From Clostridia bacterium (GTDB lineage Bacteria > Bacillota > Sulfobacillia > SLMV01), in contig PUMD01000031.1 of the NCBI GenBank assembly GCA_003551215.1, forward strand, positions 1-58,469: DNA of 58,469 bases, written 5' to 3'. Both the position numbers and the translations under genes were made by a program. The notes under the pieces are model-generated. The model made no database searches, had not been told where the DNA came from, and worked only from the letters and a program-made list of their open reading frames with translations. Below are positions 43,787 through 51,205 of this stretch, in pieces. Position 1 is the stretch's first letter. Each line of letters opens with the position of its first letter.

Positions 43787-44204
43787 GACTGCGGACTGGC
43801 ATCGTAGATAAGATATGATTTCTTTTAGGCGGGCAGCTGACTTCCGCTGCTCGCTTTCGTATGTCAGACTCCGGCGCATGGATGCGAACGCAGGTGTGTG
43901 CAGACTGCCCAGATGCTGCAGAATCTCTGCGGGGATGTGTTCTCCCGGAACATGGACAAAAGCGTACTGGCCGTTTTTCACATGCAGCATCAGATGTTCG
44001 GCTTGCTTTAGTCTGGGGTCTTAATAGTGTGGTTGCTGCTTTGATGAAGGCGACATTGCTTGCAAGTCGATGATTCCCCAAGGCGCAGCCGGTGATGGCC
44101 GCATAGTGAGTATCAGGCCAATTGTCAGGTAATGGTGTGCGTATGTACAGGCCCGATGGAGCCTTCTTTTGCCATATTGAGCAGCAGCAGTTGAACGGGA
44201 GTTA
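43787..44204. other. Intergenic stretch with an unassigned minus-strand reading frame
   Basis: No clear gene lies between the decarboxylase subunit and the GH18 gene. On the minus strand a frame open at 43745-44020 reads protein-like (LKQAEHLMLHVKNGQYAFVH, VPGEHIPAEILQHLGSLHT, EQRKSAARLKEIISYL). It has no ribosome-binding site at its ATG (43990) and its end overlaps the decarboxylase gene by 42 nt. It may be a gene fragment. Nothing else is seen. Confidence 0.35.
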
Positions 44205-44228
44205 TCAGCTGTCCTCGCTGACAGCTGA
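44205..44228 (-). terminator. Hairpin downstream of the SLH/GH18 gene
   Basis: TCAGCTGTC and GACAGCTGA form a perfect 9-bp stem with a 6-nt loop, 22 nt beyond the stop of the minus-strand GH18 gene. No strong T-run follows, so efficiency is doubtful. Confidence 0.5.
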
Positions 44229-44249
44229 CAACCCCCGGTTGTTAATTGA

Positions 44250-45932
44250 TCAATCCAGCATCGGCCGGATAATCGAGCGCCAGACCCGGGTGTTCTCCTG
44301 TCCCAAGCGCCAGAAGGCTACGCCAGCTACCCCAAATTCGTCGAGCAGCTTCAGTCTGGCTTTCAGGATGTGTTCATCCTCAAAATACACTATTCGTTCG
44401 GTCCCATCCTCGGCTGTGTAGCGGAAATAAGGGGTGTAGTGAAGTCGGTCGGGTTCTCCCAGTTCGTGCTCCTCAAGGAGCTGCTCAGCCCTCGGCCACG
44501 TTATTCCCCTTGCCTGATTTGCTTCTTCTTTGTCCTTCCAGTCGTACCCGTAAAAGGGAGCGCCCATCAGAACCTTGTCGCGGGGAACAGCTGCAGTGGT
44601 GTAGGACATAACTGACCTTACCCATTCCAGTGATGCCACCGGCCCGGGGCGACTTGTGCTCCAGTGCTGATCATAGGCCATGATGATCATGTAATCTAAG
44701 TAAGGATGAAGTGCCCGGTAGTCGAAGGCACCTGACCATCCATGCTGCGGATTATCGTAAAGCTTGGCCGGGACAGCCATGGTTATCAGGTAGTCGTCGC
44801 CCATCTCGTGCCATACCTCTGCCACAAACTCAGTCAGGACATCACGGTCCTCCGGTCGAACAGCTTCGAGATTGATGTTGACCCCGCTGTACGGCTTCTC
44901 CCTTAGTTCGCTTTCAATAAGCTGCACAGCCCGCTGGCGTTTCTGTTCATCATTGAGGATTTCTGACGCCACATCGGGGCAAAAACCAGCATTAGTGAAA
45001 CGTACAAGGGCTTCCTGGTTGGGATGAGCTGCCGCCTGTTCAAAAACGAAGTCGCTATCGTAGCCGCTGCTTTTTACTTCGCCGTCGTCTCCGATATCCA
45101 GAGAGTAGGTTGCCATTATCACCATGTTTACTCGAGAACCGGCCTCCTGTAGAGACTGATAGGAAGCCCCCCTGTACTGATCTCGGCCCATGTAGTAGCC
45201 GGCCACCAGATAGCGGTCGGGAGGAGCAACATCGGTCGGTGGTGGCTGCACGAGGTCTTCTGTGTCTAGTTCTGATAGCGTCTGCATGAATCGTTGCAGC
45301 ATGACAGTGGCTTCAGCCCGCGTGGTGGGTTCGAAAGGAGCAAATTCGTAAAATGGCTGACGCCCCACGATCAACCTCTCTTTAACTGCCGCGGCTGCTG
45401 GATCAGCCCAATCGGGAATGAGGTGACCATCCTTGTCAAAGACCGTGAAGAGCCTCCGGTCGGCGCGGACGCCCAGCCTCACCAGAACCCTACCCAAAAC
45501 AGTAGCCATCTGCACCCGGGTTACTGTCTTATACGGTCGAAAGGTTCCGTCGGGATATCCTTCGATTAGTTCGTTTTCCACAGCGGTACCGACCTCTGCC
45601 CGGGCCTCATCCGGTATCAAGTCAACATCTTCAAAGTCCATATCGGGAATGTCTTCCTCGGCAAGCAGCCCGACTGCACGAACCAACCAGCGGGTAAAAT
45701 CCAGCCGACTCACCTCTTTGTCTGGGGCAAATTCACCCTCGTCTGCTTCGGATACTACTCCGGATCGGTACATTACTTCGATAATGTCCTGTGCCCAGTG
45801 TTCCTCTACATCATCAAACCTGAAACTGAACTCCGGCTTCTGTTGAGCCCCTGCGTCTCGGGCTGCCGCAAGTACGCAAAGGGATATCATTGCCACTGTA
45901 ACTGTTACAGCAAGAACGTGTCTTGAGTTCAT
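44250..45932 (-). CDS. SLH-domain glycoside hydrolase family 18-like protein
   Basis: From the ATG at 45932 this is a 560-residue exported protein. A signal peptide (HVLAVTVTVAMISLCVLAAA) is followed by three SLH modules (DVEEHWAQDIIEVMYRSGVV; ELIEGYPDGTFRPYKTVTR; a third with FEPTTRAEATVMLQRF) that would hold it on the cell wall. A GH18 barrel fills about 200-560, with YMIIMAYDQHW and GAPFYGYDWKD as in spore-wall YaaH/SleL hydrolases. The catalytic stretch reads GVNINLEAV: the usual D-x-E is N-x-E, though the proton-donor glutamate remains. The start lacks a clear Shine-Dalgarno; upstream in-frame codons exist. Confidence 0.86.
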   Translation of the reverse strand: MNSRHVLAVTVTVAMISLCVLAAARDAGAQQKPEFSFRFDDVEEHWAQDIIEVMYRSGVVSEADEGEFAPDKEVSRLDFTRWLVRAVGLLAEEDIPDMDFEDVDLIPDEARAEVGTAVENELIEGYPDGTFRPYKTVTRVQMATVLGRVLVRLGVRADRRLFTVFDKDGHLIPDWADPAAAAVKERLIVGRQPFYEFAPFEPTTRAEATVMLQRFMQTLSELDTEDLVQPPPTDVAPPDRYLVAGYYMGRDQYRGASYQSLQEAGSRVNMVIMATYSLDIGDDGEVKSSGYDSDFVFEQAAAHPNQEALVRFTNAGFCPDVASEILNDEQKRQRAVQLIESELREKPYSGVNINLEAVRPEDRDVLTEFVAEVWHEMGDDYLITMAVPAKLYDNPQHGWSGAFDYRALHPYLDYMIIMAYDQHWSTSRPGPVASLEWVRSVMSYTTAAVPRDKVLMGAPFYGYDWKDKEEANQARGITWPRAEQLLEEHELGEPDRLHYTPYFRYTAEDGTERIVYFEDEHILKARLKLLDEFGVAGVAFWRLGQENTRVWRSIIRPMLD

Positions 45933-46331
45933 GTGGATTGTCGCCCGGGCTGCCTCTAGCATAAAGAGGCAGTCTGGGACCTGTGCCTCCTTTCGTGGTG
46001 AGGGCCGCAGTTTCATCGGTAATAATTGGGCCTGCAAGTGAAGCCGAAATGGCCATACCCCCACCGCCAACTGACCGCTTTAGATCCACTGCCGCCCACC
46101 TGTGCTGTCTGTTTTGGTTCTTTGATGCTGATTTCTCCGTGCATCCCGTCGTATCCTGTCGGCGAACAGCTGATGAGGCAATAAGTCACATAATCTTAAC
46201 GGAAGGCGGTGGGGTTCTTCAGTGCTCTTCGAATAATTTGAGCCTTCACAGGCAGGAATTTACCGTTTCTGCTGGGAAATTGACAAGGAGGGAATCAGCT
46301 GGGCACAAAAATCAGTCCTGGAGGTATGTAT
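45933..46331. other. Divergent intergenic region with leader hairpins
   Basis: This 399-nt stretch separates the GH18 gene (minus) from the creatininase-like gene (plus). On the minus strand CTGCCTCT/AGAGGCAG forms an 8-bp hairpin with a 7-nt loop (45950-45972), 18 nt before the GH18 start. Upstream of it GGTGGGGG (near 46060) can pair with CCCTCACC (near 45998). An AAAGGAGG lies 46 nt from the start codon on that strand. I cannot match this to a known riboswitch class. No gene is seen on the plus strand. Confidence 0.45.
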
Positions 46332-47093
46332 ATGAGTAGAGAAGACACCGGGGAAGCGCGATCGCTTTTGCTGAACCGTATGAGCTGGCAGGAAGTCAGG
46401 CAGCGGAAGGAAGAAGGAATGGAAATTGTGTTGGTTCCGGTTGGCTCCACGGAGCAGCACGGCCCCAACGGAACCTTTGGAGTAGATTCCGGGCGGGCGG
46501 AAGGGTTCGTACAGCGGCTGGCTGAAAGATTGTATCCTCGTGCCCTGGCCGTGCCGACCGTTGCTTATGGAATATCGCCCCATCACATGAATTTTCCTGG
46601 TACCATTACACTGCAGCCGGAAACCTTTCTTCGGGTGCTGGAGGACATTACCGACAGTATGTACCAGCACGGTTTCCGCAGGTTTTTCTATGCCAACGGG
46701 CACGGAGGCAATCGGGCTGCTCTCACTCTCCTGATGGGCAAGCTCAAGGCCAATTATCCCGATGTCAGGGCCGCCTGGGCCTCGTTTACTTCGGTGGCAG
46801 GTGATGTGGTGCAGGAAAACGTCGAGTCTGAGGTTCACGGGCATGCCTGTGAAGGAGAGATGTCACAGGCTATGTATCTGGCGCCATGGTCGGTTAAACA
46901 CGACCGGCAGCCCGGGAAAGTAAGGACAGAAGCCCTACAGGCCCGCAGAAAAGGCATAAATGAAGCATCAACTTTTGACGAGATCACAAAAAACGGTGCA
47001 CTTGGAGATGCCTCGCGGGCCAGCTGGGATCTTGGCGAGAAAATCATAGAGACCGGACTTGATCGCGTGGTCGAGTATCTTGAAGAATTTTGA
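46332..47093 (+). CDS. Creatininase family amidohydrolase
   Basis: This 253-residue metal-dependent amidohydrolase shows the creatininase ligand set: VPVGSTEQHGPNG (Glu, His), TFGVDSGRA (Asp), YANGHGGNRAA (His) and HACEGEMSQ (Glu). The family includes creatinine amidohydrolase, FAPy-type deformylases and MftE peptidases, so the substrate is open. The second of two close ATGs is chosen because GGAGG sits 7 nt upstream. It heads a run of four enzymes up to the class V aminotransferase. Confidence 0.88.
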   Translation: MSREDTGEARSLLLNRMSWQEVRQRKEEGMEIVLVPVGSTEQHGPNGTFGVDSGRAEGFVQRLAERLYPRALAVPTVAYGISPHHMNFPGTITLQPETFLRVLEDITDSMYQHGFRRFFYANGHGGNRAALTLLMGKLKANYPDVRAAWASFTSVAGDVVQENVESEVHGHACEGEMSQAMYLAPWSVKHDRQPGKVRTEALQARRKGINEASTFDEITKNGALGDASRASWDLGEKIIETGLDRVVEYLEEF

Positions 47094-47163
47094 AGGATAA
47101 GCTTGGCAAGAGATACCATTTTGCCCTGCAAGTAGAAACCAAAGTCTCAGGAGGTGAACTCCG

Positions 47164-47583
47164 GTGCAGGATGCCCAGCAGTATATTGAAAAAGGAGCCG
47201 CATCTACCATCGTCGACGAGGTAACGACAGGCAATACTGCCAGCAGCTGCGGAAGCGGTCAGATTGACGTATACGCGACCCCGTTTATGATAGCTGCTAT
47301 GGAAAGGGCTGCCGTATCAGCGGTCGATCACCAGCTTCCGGATGGCTGGATTACGGTGGGAATCTCGGTTGATATTCAGCACCTGGCTGCTACTCCGGTG
47401 GGAGGAGAGGTTGAGGTGCTGGCCAGGCTTACAGAGGTTGATGGTAAGCGTCTGGTTTTCGCTGTGCGGGCCGAGGATAATGAGGAGGAAGTGGGAAGAG
47501 GCACCCATCAGCGATACTGTGTCCATCGGGAGTCCTTTGTCAGGCAGGTAGAGGATAAGGTCTGCCGCAGAGGCGAAAACTGA
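47164..47583 (+). CDS. Hotdog-fold thioesterase family protein
   Basis: This 139-residue protein has the hotdog thioesterase layout. IDVYATPFMIAAMERAA is the central helix with its usual glutamate. HLAATPVGGEVEVLARLTEVDG and LVFAVRAEDNEEEVGRGTH form the sheet, and an Arg/His near the end follows the fluoroacetyl-CoA thioesterase (FlK) pattern. It probably hydrolyses an acyl-CoA in the cytosol. The GTG start has GGAGGT 8 nt upstream. It lies 13 nt ahead of the flavin oxidoreductase gene. Confidence 0.85.
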   Translation: MQDAQQYIEKGAASTIVDEVTTGNTASSCGSGQIDVYATPFMIAAMERAAVSAVDHQLPDGWITVGISVDIQHLAATPVGGEVEVLARLTEVDGKRLVFAVRAEDNEEEVGRGTHQRYCVHRESFVRQVEDKVCRRGEN

Positions 47584-47596
47584 GGGGGTATGGAAT

Positions 47597-48601
47597 GTGA
47601 CAGAACTGTTCAGTTCAGTGCAGATAAGCGGATTAGCATTTGCCAACCGGCTGGTAATGCCGCCTATGGCAACCAACAACGCCACCTGTTCGGGTGAGGT
47701 AACCGAGGACATATTGGAGCACTATCAGAAGAGGGCGGCCGCCGAAGTGGGCACTATAATTGTCGAACACACCTATGTGCGCCCGGACGGGCGTGTCAAC
47801 GATAGGCAGCTCGGCCTTCATCGCGATGAGCTCACCGACGGTATGAGTCAGCTGGCAGCTGCTATTCAGCAGCACGGCTGCAGGGCTGTGCTGCAGCTTA
47901 CCCATGCCGGTGCCGCGGCATTGAGGGGGGATGAAACAGCTTTGCAGGCTGTGGGAACTCGACCTCTACCTGGTTCAGATACTGTCGCAGAGCCCATGAC
48001 ACCCGGATATATAGCCAAGATAAAGCGTTGCTTCGTTCAGGCCGCTGAGCGCTGTGTGGAGGCGGGATTTGATGGAGTGCAGCTGCACGGTGCCCACGGA
48101 TATTTGCTCAACCAGTTTTTGTCCCCCTTGACGAATGATCGGGACGACGAGTACGGAGGAGATGAGCGGAGGCGCTGGCAATTTCCCCTTGAAGTGGTGA
48201 GAGAGGTACGCCAGGTGACGGAAGATTCACTGCTTTTGTATTATCGGCTCGGTGCCGATGACCTGATCGAGGGCGGCCTTACCGTTCGGGATACCGCACC
48301 GTTTGCCCAGCAGCTGGTGTCAGAAGGCGTAGAAGTTTTGGATATCTCTGGTGGGTTGGGCGGTGCCAGTCCTGAGAATGAACATTGCGAGGCCTACTTC
48401 CTTCCGCAGGCCGAACAGATAGCCAAAGAGGTGGGGAAACAGGCAGCTGTAGTGGTTACCGGCGGTATAGTTAATGCATGCACTGCCGACCGGGTGGCGC
48501 GAGACTCGGCCGTCGACTTTGTTGGGGTTGGTCGTGCTCTGCTTATGGATCCTTACTGGGCAATTAAAGCCAGGCAAGCCCTGCAAAAGACTGCCCTGTG
48601 A
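47597..48601 (+). CDS. NADH:flavin oxidoreductase (old yellow enzyme family)
   Basis: This 334-residue FMN-binding TIM barrel shows NRLVMPPMATNNAT at the N-terminus, LQLTHAGAAA, GFDGVQLHGAHGYLLNQFLSP (active-site His-x-x-His-like region), NDRDDEYGGDERRR and VVVTGGIV, then VDFVGVGRALLMDP. There is no C-terminal iron-sulfur/NADPH module as in 2,4-dienoyl-CoA reductase, so it is a short OYE (YqjM/enoate-type) that reduces activated C=C bonds. The GTG start has GGGGG 8 nt upstream. Confidence 0.92.
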   Translation: MTELFSSVQISGLAFANRLVMPPMATNNATCSGEVTEDILEHYQKRAAAEVGTIIVEHTYVRPDGRVNDRQLGLHRDELTDGMSQLAAAIQQHGCRAVLQLTHAGAAALRGDETALQAVGTRPLPGSDTVAEPMTPGYIAKIKRCFVQAAERCVEAGFDGVQLHGAHGYLLNQFLSPLTNDRDDEYGGDERRRWQFPLEVVREVRQVTEDSLLLYYRLGADDLIEGGLTVRDTAPFAQQLVSEGVEVLDISGGLGGASPENEHCEAYFLPQAEQIAKEVGKQAAVVVTGGIVNACTADRVARDSAVDFVGVGRALLMDPYWAIKARQALQKTAL

Positions 48602-48635
48602 GGGCAGTGCGTTGAAACAGGAAAGGTGGGCTGAC

Positions 48636-49787
48636 ATGAAGCTCGATAGCATCAAGGAGGATTTTCCTGCTGCACAGCGAGTTAGCTATCTGAACACTGG
48701 AACGGTTGGCATTATGCCGGGACCAGTCCAGGAGAAACTTTTCAGTGCTGTTCGTTGGTACTATGATTACGGACCTGCTTTGCCCGAGGCCCGGGAGCGA
48801 TACCGTAAAGACCTACAGTGGGCACGGCGAGTATTGACTGAGTTTATTGATGCTGAGGAAGAGGAAGTGGAATTTGTCCCTGACACGACCGCCGGGATGA
48901 ATGCAGTAATCGGCAGTCTGCAGCTGGAAGCAGGAGATGAAATTATTGTGAGTGATGTAGAGCATTACGTAGGTCGGGTGCTGTGGGAGTATGCTGCCAG
49001 CCATCGTGACATCAAGATACTGGTGGCAAAGGCAGAGTCAGGGCGAATAACTCCGGCAGAAATAGAGCCTCTGTTGAGTGACCGGACCAGGGTGATATCG
49101 CTCAGTCATGTCAGCTTCTCTACCGGAGGTCGTCTGGATATACCCAACATAGCAAAAATGGCTCGAAACCGAGACATTTTCGTCTTGGTTGATGGCGCTC
49201 AGTCTGCTGGAGCGCTCGACATCAGTGTGGCAGACCTGAAATGTCACGCATTCGCCTTTCCGGGTTACAAGTGGTGCTTGGGGCCGGAGGGGAGCGGAGG
49301 TCTTTATGTAGACCGGTCTGTCTGGGATCAGCTGAACCCACCCACGGTAGCGCTGGGGGGGACGGATGATATAGACTTAGATGGAAATTATAATTTGACA
49401 AAAGGAGCCAGACTGTACGCTCCTTCCACGCAGGGTTACATGGATACTATGGGATTGGCGTATGCCCTGCAGTACCTGAATGATATAGGAATGGATGCAG
49501 TTGAGCGGCGGATTCGCCAGCTCACCGGGCAGTTTTACCGCGAAGCTGAAGGCATACCGCGGGTAAATGTTGTGACCCCGCGGGAGTTCGAACAGCGGGC
49601 AGGATTGATATCTTTCAGCCTTGAGGGCAGAGGCGATGCTGAGTCAATGAGGAAAATGGCTGCTGGTTTTCTGCAAAGCGGCGTACATGTGAGGGTGGTG
49701 CCGCGTCCCTTGGCATTCCGTGCTTCATTTCACGTGTACAATGATGAGGCTGACGTGGAGTCTCTCTTAAGCTTGCTTGCAGGATAG
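48636..49787 (+). CDS. Class V aminotransferase (cysteine desulfurase-like fold)
   Basis: This 383-residue PLP enzyme begins KEDFPAAQRVSYLNTGTVG. It shows FVPDTTAGMNAVI near 89, VDGAQSAGALDI near 190 and the PLP lysine in FPGYKWCLGPEGSGG at about 212. The fold matches NifS/CsdA and isopenicillin N epimerase-like proteins; I see no typical SufS/IscS active-site cysteine loop, so cysteine desulfurase activity is not assured. The ATG at 48636 has GAAAGGTGGG upstream. It ends the creatininase-thioesterase-OYE run and lies 23 nt before lgt. Confidence 0.85.
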   Translation: MKLDSIKEDFPAAQRVSYLNTGTVGIMPGPVQEKLFSAVRWYYDYGPALPEARERYRKDLQWARRVLTEFIDAEEEEVEFVPDTTAGMNAVIGSLQLEAGDEIIVSDVEHYVGRVLWEYAASHRDIKILVAKAESGRITPAEIEPLLSDRTRVISLSHVSFSTGGRLDIPNIAKMARNRDIFVLVDGAQSAGALDISVADLKCHAFAFPGYKWCLGPEGSGGLYVDRSVWDQLNPPTVALGGTDDIDLDGNYNLTKGARLYAPSTQGYMDTMGLAYALQYLNDIGMDAVERRIRQLTGQFYREAEGIPRVNVVTPREFEQRAGLISFSLEGRGDAESMRKMAAGFLQSGVHVRVVPRPLAFRASFHVYNDEADVESLLSLLAG

Positions 49788-49810
49788 AAAAACCGCGAGA
49801 GGACGTGCCC

Positions 49811-50593
49811 ATGTACATCGAAGATCCAAATCCCTTTGTCTTTCGCATAGGAGGATTCGGCGTTCGCTGGTATGGCCTGCTCCTCGCCATATCGATAGGT
49901 GTTGGAGTATGGTATATCCTGAGCGAGAGCAACAGACGCGGGTGGGACGAAGACGCTATGCTCACGGCCATTTTATCGGGTCTGCTGGCTGGAATCGCCG
50001 GCGCTAGAGCCATATTTGTGCTCACAAACTGGTCGGTGTACTCGCAGATCCCCGCAGAGATAATCCGTATCGACCGCGGCGGGCTATCCTGGCACGGTGC
50101 GTTACTGGGGGGCATTATCGCTGCATGGATCTATCTCCGTCGGAAGAGTTTTAACTTCGGGGCAGTACTGGATACCTCAGTCCCGGGTCTGTCCCTGGGA
50201 TATACATTGGTCCGCATAGCAAACATCTTCAACCAGGAAGTGCTGGGTCGCTATTCTGAGCTGCTGGGGACCCGACATCCGGCACAGATTTACGGCTCCT
50301 TGATTGGTCTTTTGCTGCTGCTTCGATATTTTTGGCTTCAGCGCCGGGATATCGACCTTCCTCATGGGTATCAATTCTGGTCCTACTTCTGGTGGTATTC
50401 AATACTGCGGGCCGTTGTCGAGGAGACCGTTCGGGCCAACCCCCTTTATCTTGTCCAGTACATCGATGAGTACTGGGGGATCGGGTTCTTTACCCTGACT
50501 CACTTGCTCACCCCGGCTATGTTGCTTGTTACCTGGTATTTTTTGGATCTCATCCGACATGATTCCCCCGGATTAGACCGGCAAGGTGGTTGA
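49811..50593 (+). CDS. lgt: Prolipoprotein diacylglyceryl transferase
   Basis: Lgt moves diacylglycerol from phosphatidylglycerol to the lipobox cysteine of prolipoproteins. The 260-residue polytopic protein shows RIGGFGVRWYGLLLAISI, GARAIFVLTNW, the signature IDRGGLSWHGALLGGIIAAW, RIANIFNQEVLGR and HPAQIYGSL. In the NxExYGRPT-like stretch it reads NQEVLGRYS. A GTG 6 nt upstream is an alternative; the ATG has GAGAGGA at good spacing. Confidence 0.93.
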   Translation: MYIEDPNPFVFRIGGFGVRWYGLLLAISIGVGVWYILSESNRRGWDEDAMLTAILSGLLAGIAGARAIFVLTNWSVYSQIPAEIIRIDRGGLSWHGALLGGIIAAWIYLRRKSFNFGAVLDTSVPGLSLGYTLVRIANIFNQEVLGRYSELLGTRHPAQIYGSLIGLLLLLRYFWLQRRDIDLPHGYQFWSYFWWYSILRAVVEETVRANPLYLVQYIDEYWGIGFFTLTHLLTPAMLLVTWYFLDLIRHDSPGLDRQGG

Positions 50594-50749
50594 GTGATAT
50601 AGGCTTTTGACCCTAAGGGCTAGCTACTAGGAAAGTGGCAAGATAGGTCCGGGACCCCATGCAGAAGCCGCCTGGGAGTTGTTAACCTAGCTGTAGTTTC
50701 AGAAAGAAACAGTACTGGACGCAAGCAGTTCCGCTAGGAGGCGGTTTCG
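50594..50749 (+). promoter_or_regulatory. Structured leader, possible cis-regulatory RNA
   Basis: The 156 nt between lgt and the small ORF form a likely three-way junction. CCTAGC (50686-50691) pairs with GCTAGG (50733-50738); inside are hairpins GTTTC/GAAAC (50696-50710) and ACTG/CAGT (50714-50729). The 3' strand of the outer helix overlaps the ribosome-binding site AGGAGG (50736-50741). An upstream CTAGG (50627-50631) can pair instead with CCTAG (50686-50690) and free it. GGTC/GACC (50646-50656) is another hairpin. I match no known riboswitch class. Confidence 0.5.
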
Positions 50750-50887
50750 ATGGAATGGATACCAGTTGCACTTTTCGCAGTTGCGATTGTAATTTTCGGT
50801 ATGTCGGCACTCAGTAATGCTGACAATGTGGTAGACGAAGATGACATTCAGCCTCAGGAAAATGAAGAGCGCAGGGCTGCTAATTGA
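50750..50887 (+). CDS. 45-residue single-pass membrane protein
   Basis: The ATG has AGGAGG 8 nt upstream. The protein is MEWIPVALFAVAIVIFGMSA followed by a polar, acidic tail with DEDDIQPQENEERRAAN. The first 22 residues form one membrane segment with the acidic tail probably in the cytoplasm. I know no family. The strong ribosome-binding site, the clear membrane-plus-tail layout and the structured leader together make it a likely real gene despite its size. Confidence 0.65.
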   Translation: MEWIPVALFAVAIVIFGMSALSNADNVVDEDDIQPQENEERRAAN

Positions 50888-51205
50888 GAGATTTTGCGTG
50901 AGTTAGCACACGAGGAATGCGGGCCGGTGCTGCAATCTGATGCATCAGACTGAGTAGCTGACACCGACTGTAAACTGCACTCTATGCTGCACTGTAAGTT
51001 GTACTGGATAAAGCATCTCATAAAAAGGCAGCACGCCCCCTCAGAACAACCTCGTTGCAAAGGAGTCGGCCTTGAGCCGGCTCCTTAAGTATATGTGGGT
51101 GCGGCCATGGGCGATGGCTGCAAGGTACTTGGGCTTTTGCTCTTAATATATGTTAAGATCTACCCACATCAGGCCAATTCCTAGCAATGCAGGGGGCATT
51201 TTAAA
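50888..51205. other. Intergenic region with two palindromes
   Basis: This 318-nt stretch holds no gene. It has a perfect 14-nt palindrome TCTGATGCATCAGA (50936-50949), two close copies of CTGCACT (near 50975 and 50988), and the 11-bp hairpin annotated separately. A promoter for the methyltransferase gene probably lies at 51125-51160 but no convincing -35/-10 pair is seen. Confidence 0.5.
51060..51086 (+). terminator. 11-bp hairpin, possible terminator of the small membrane protein
   Basis: AAGGAG-t-CGGC and GCCG-g-CTCCTT pair through 11 bases (one G-T) with a 5-nt loop. No T-run follows on either strand beyond two bases, so it may stabilise RNA rather than end transcription. Confidence 0.5.

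Noticed and set aside
45814-46089. 91-codon minus frame over the GH18 leader
   Set aside because: It overlaps the GH18 signal peptide in another frame and has no ribosome-binding site; glycine-rich start looks like structured RNA rather than protein.
50594-50749. c-di-GMP-I riboswitch, suggested by GGACGCAAG near 50717
   Set aside because: The partner motifs of the class (GGGCAAACC-type strand and tetraloop receptor arrangement) are missing; pairing is instead a simple three-way junction.
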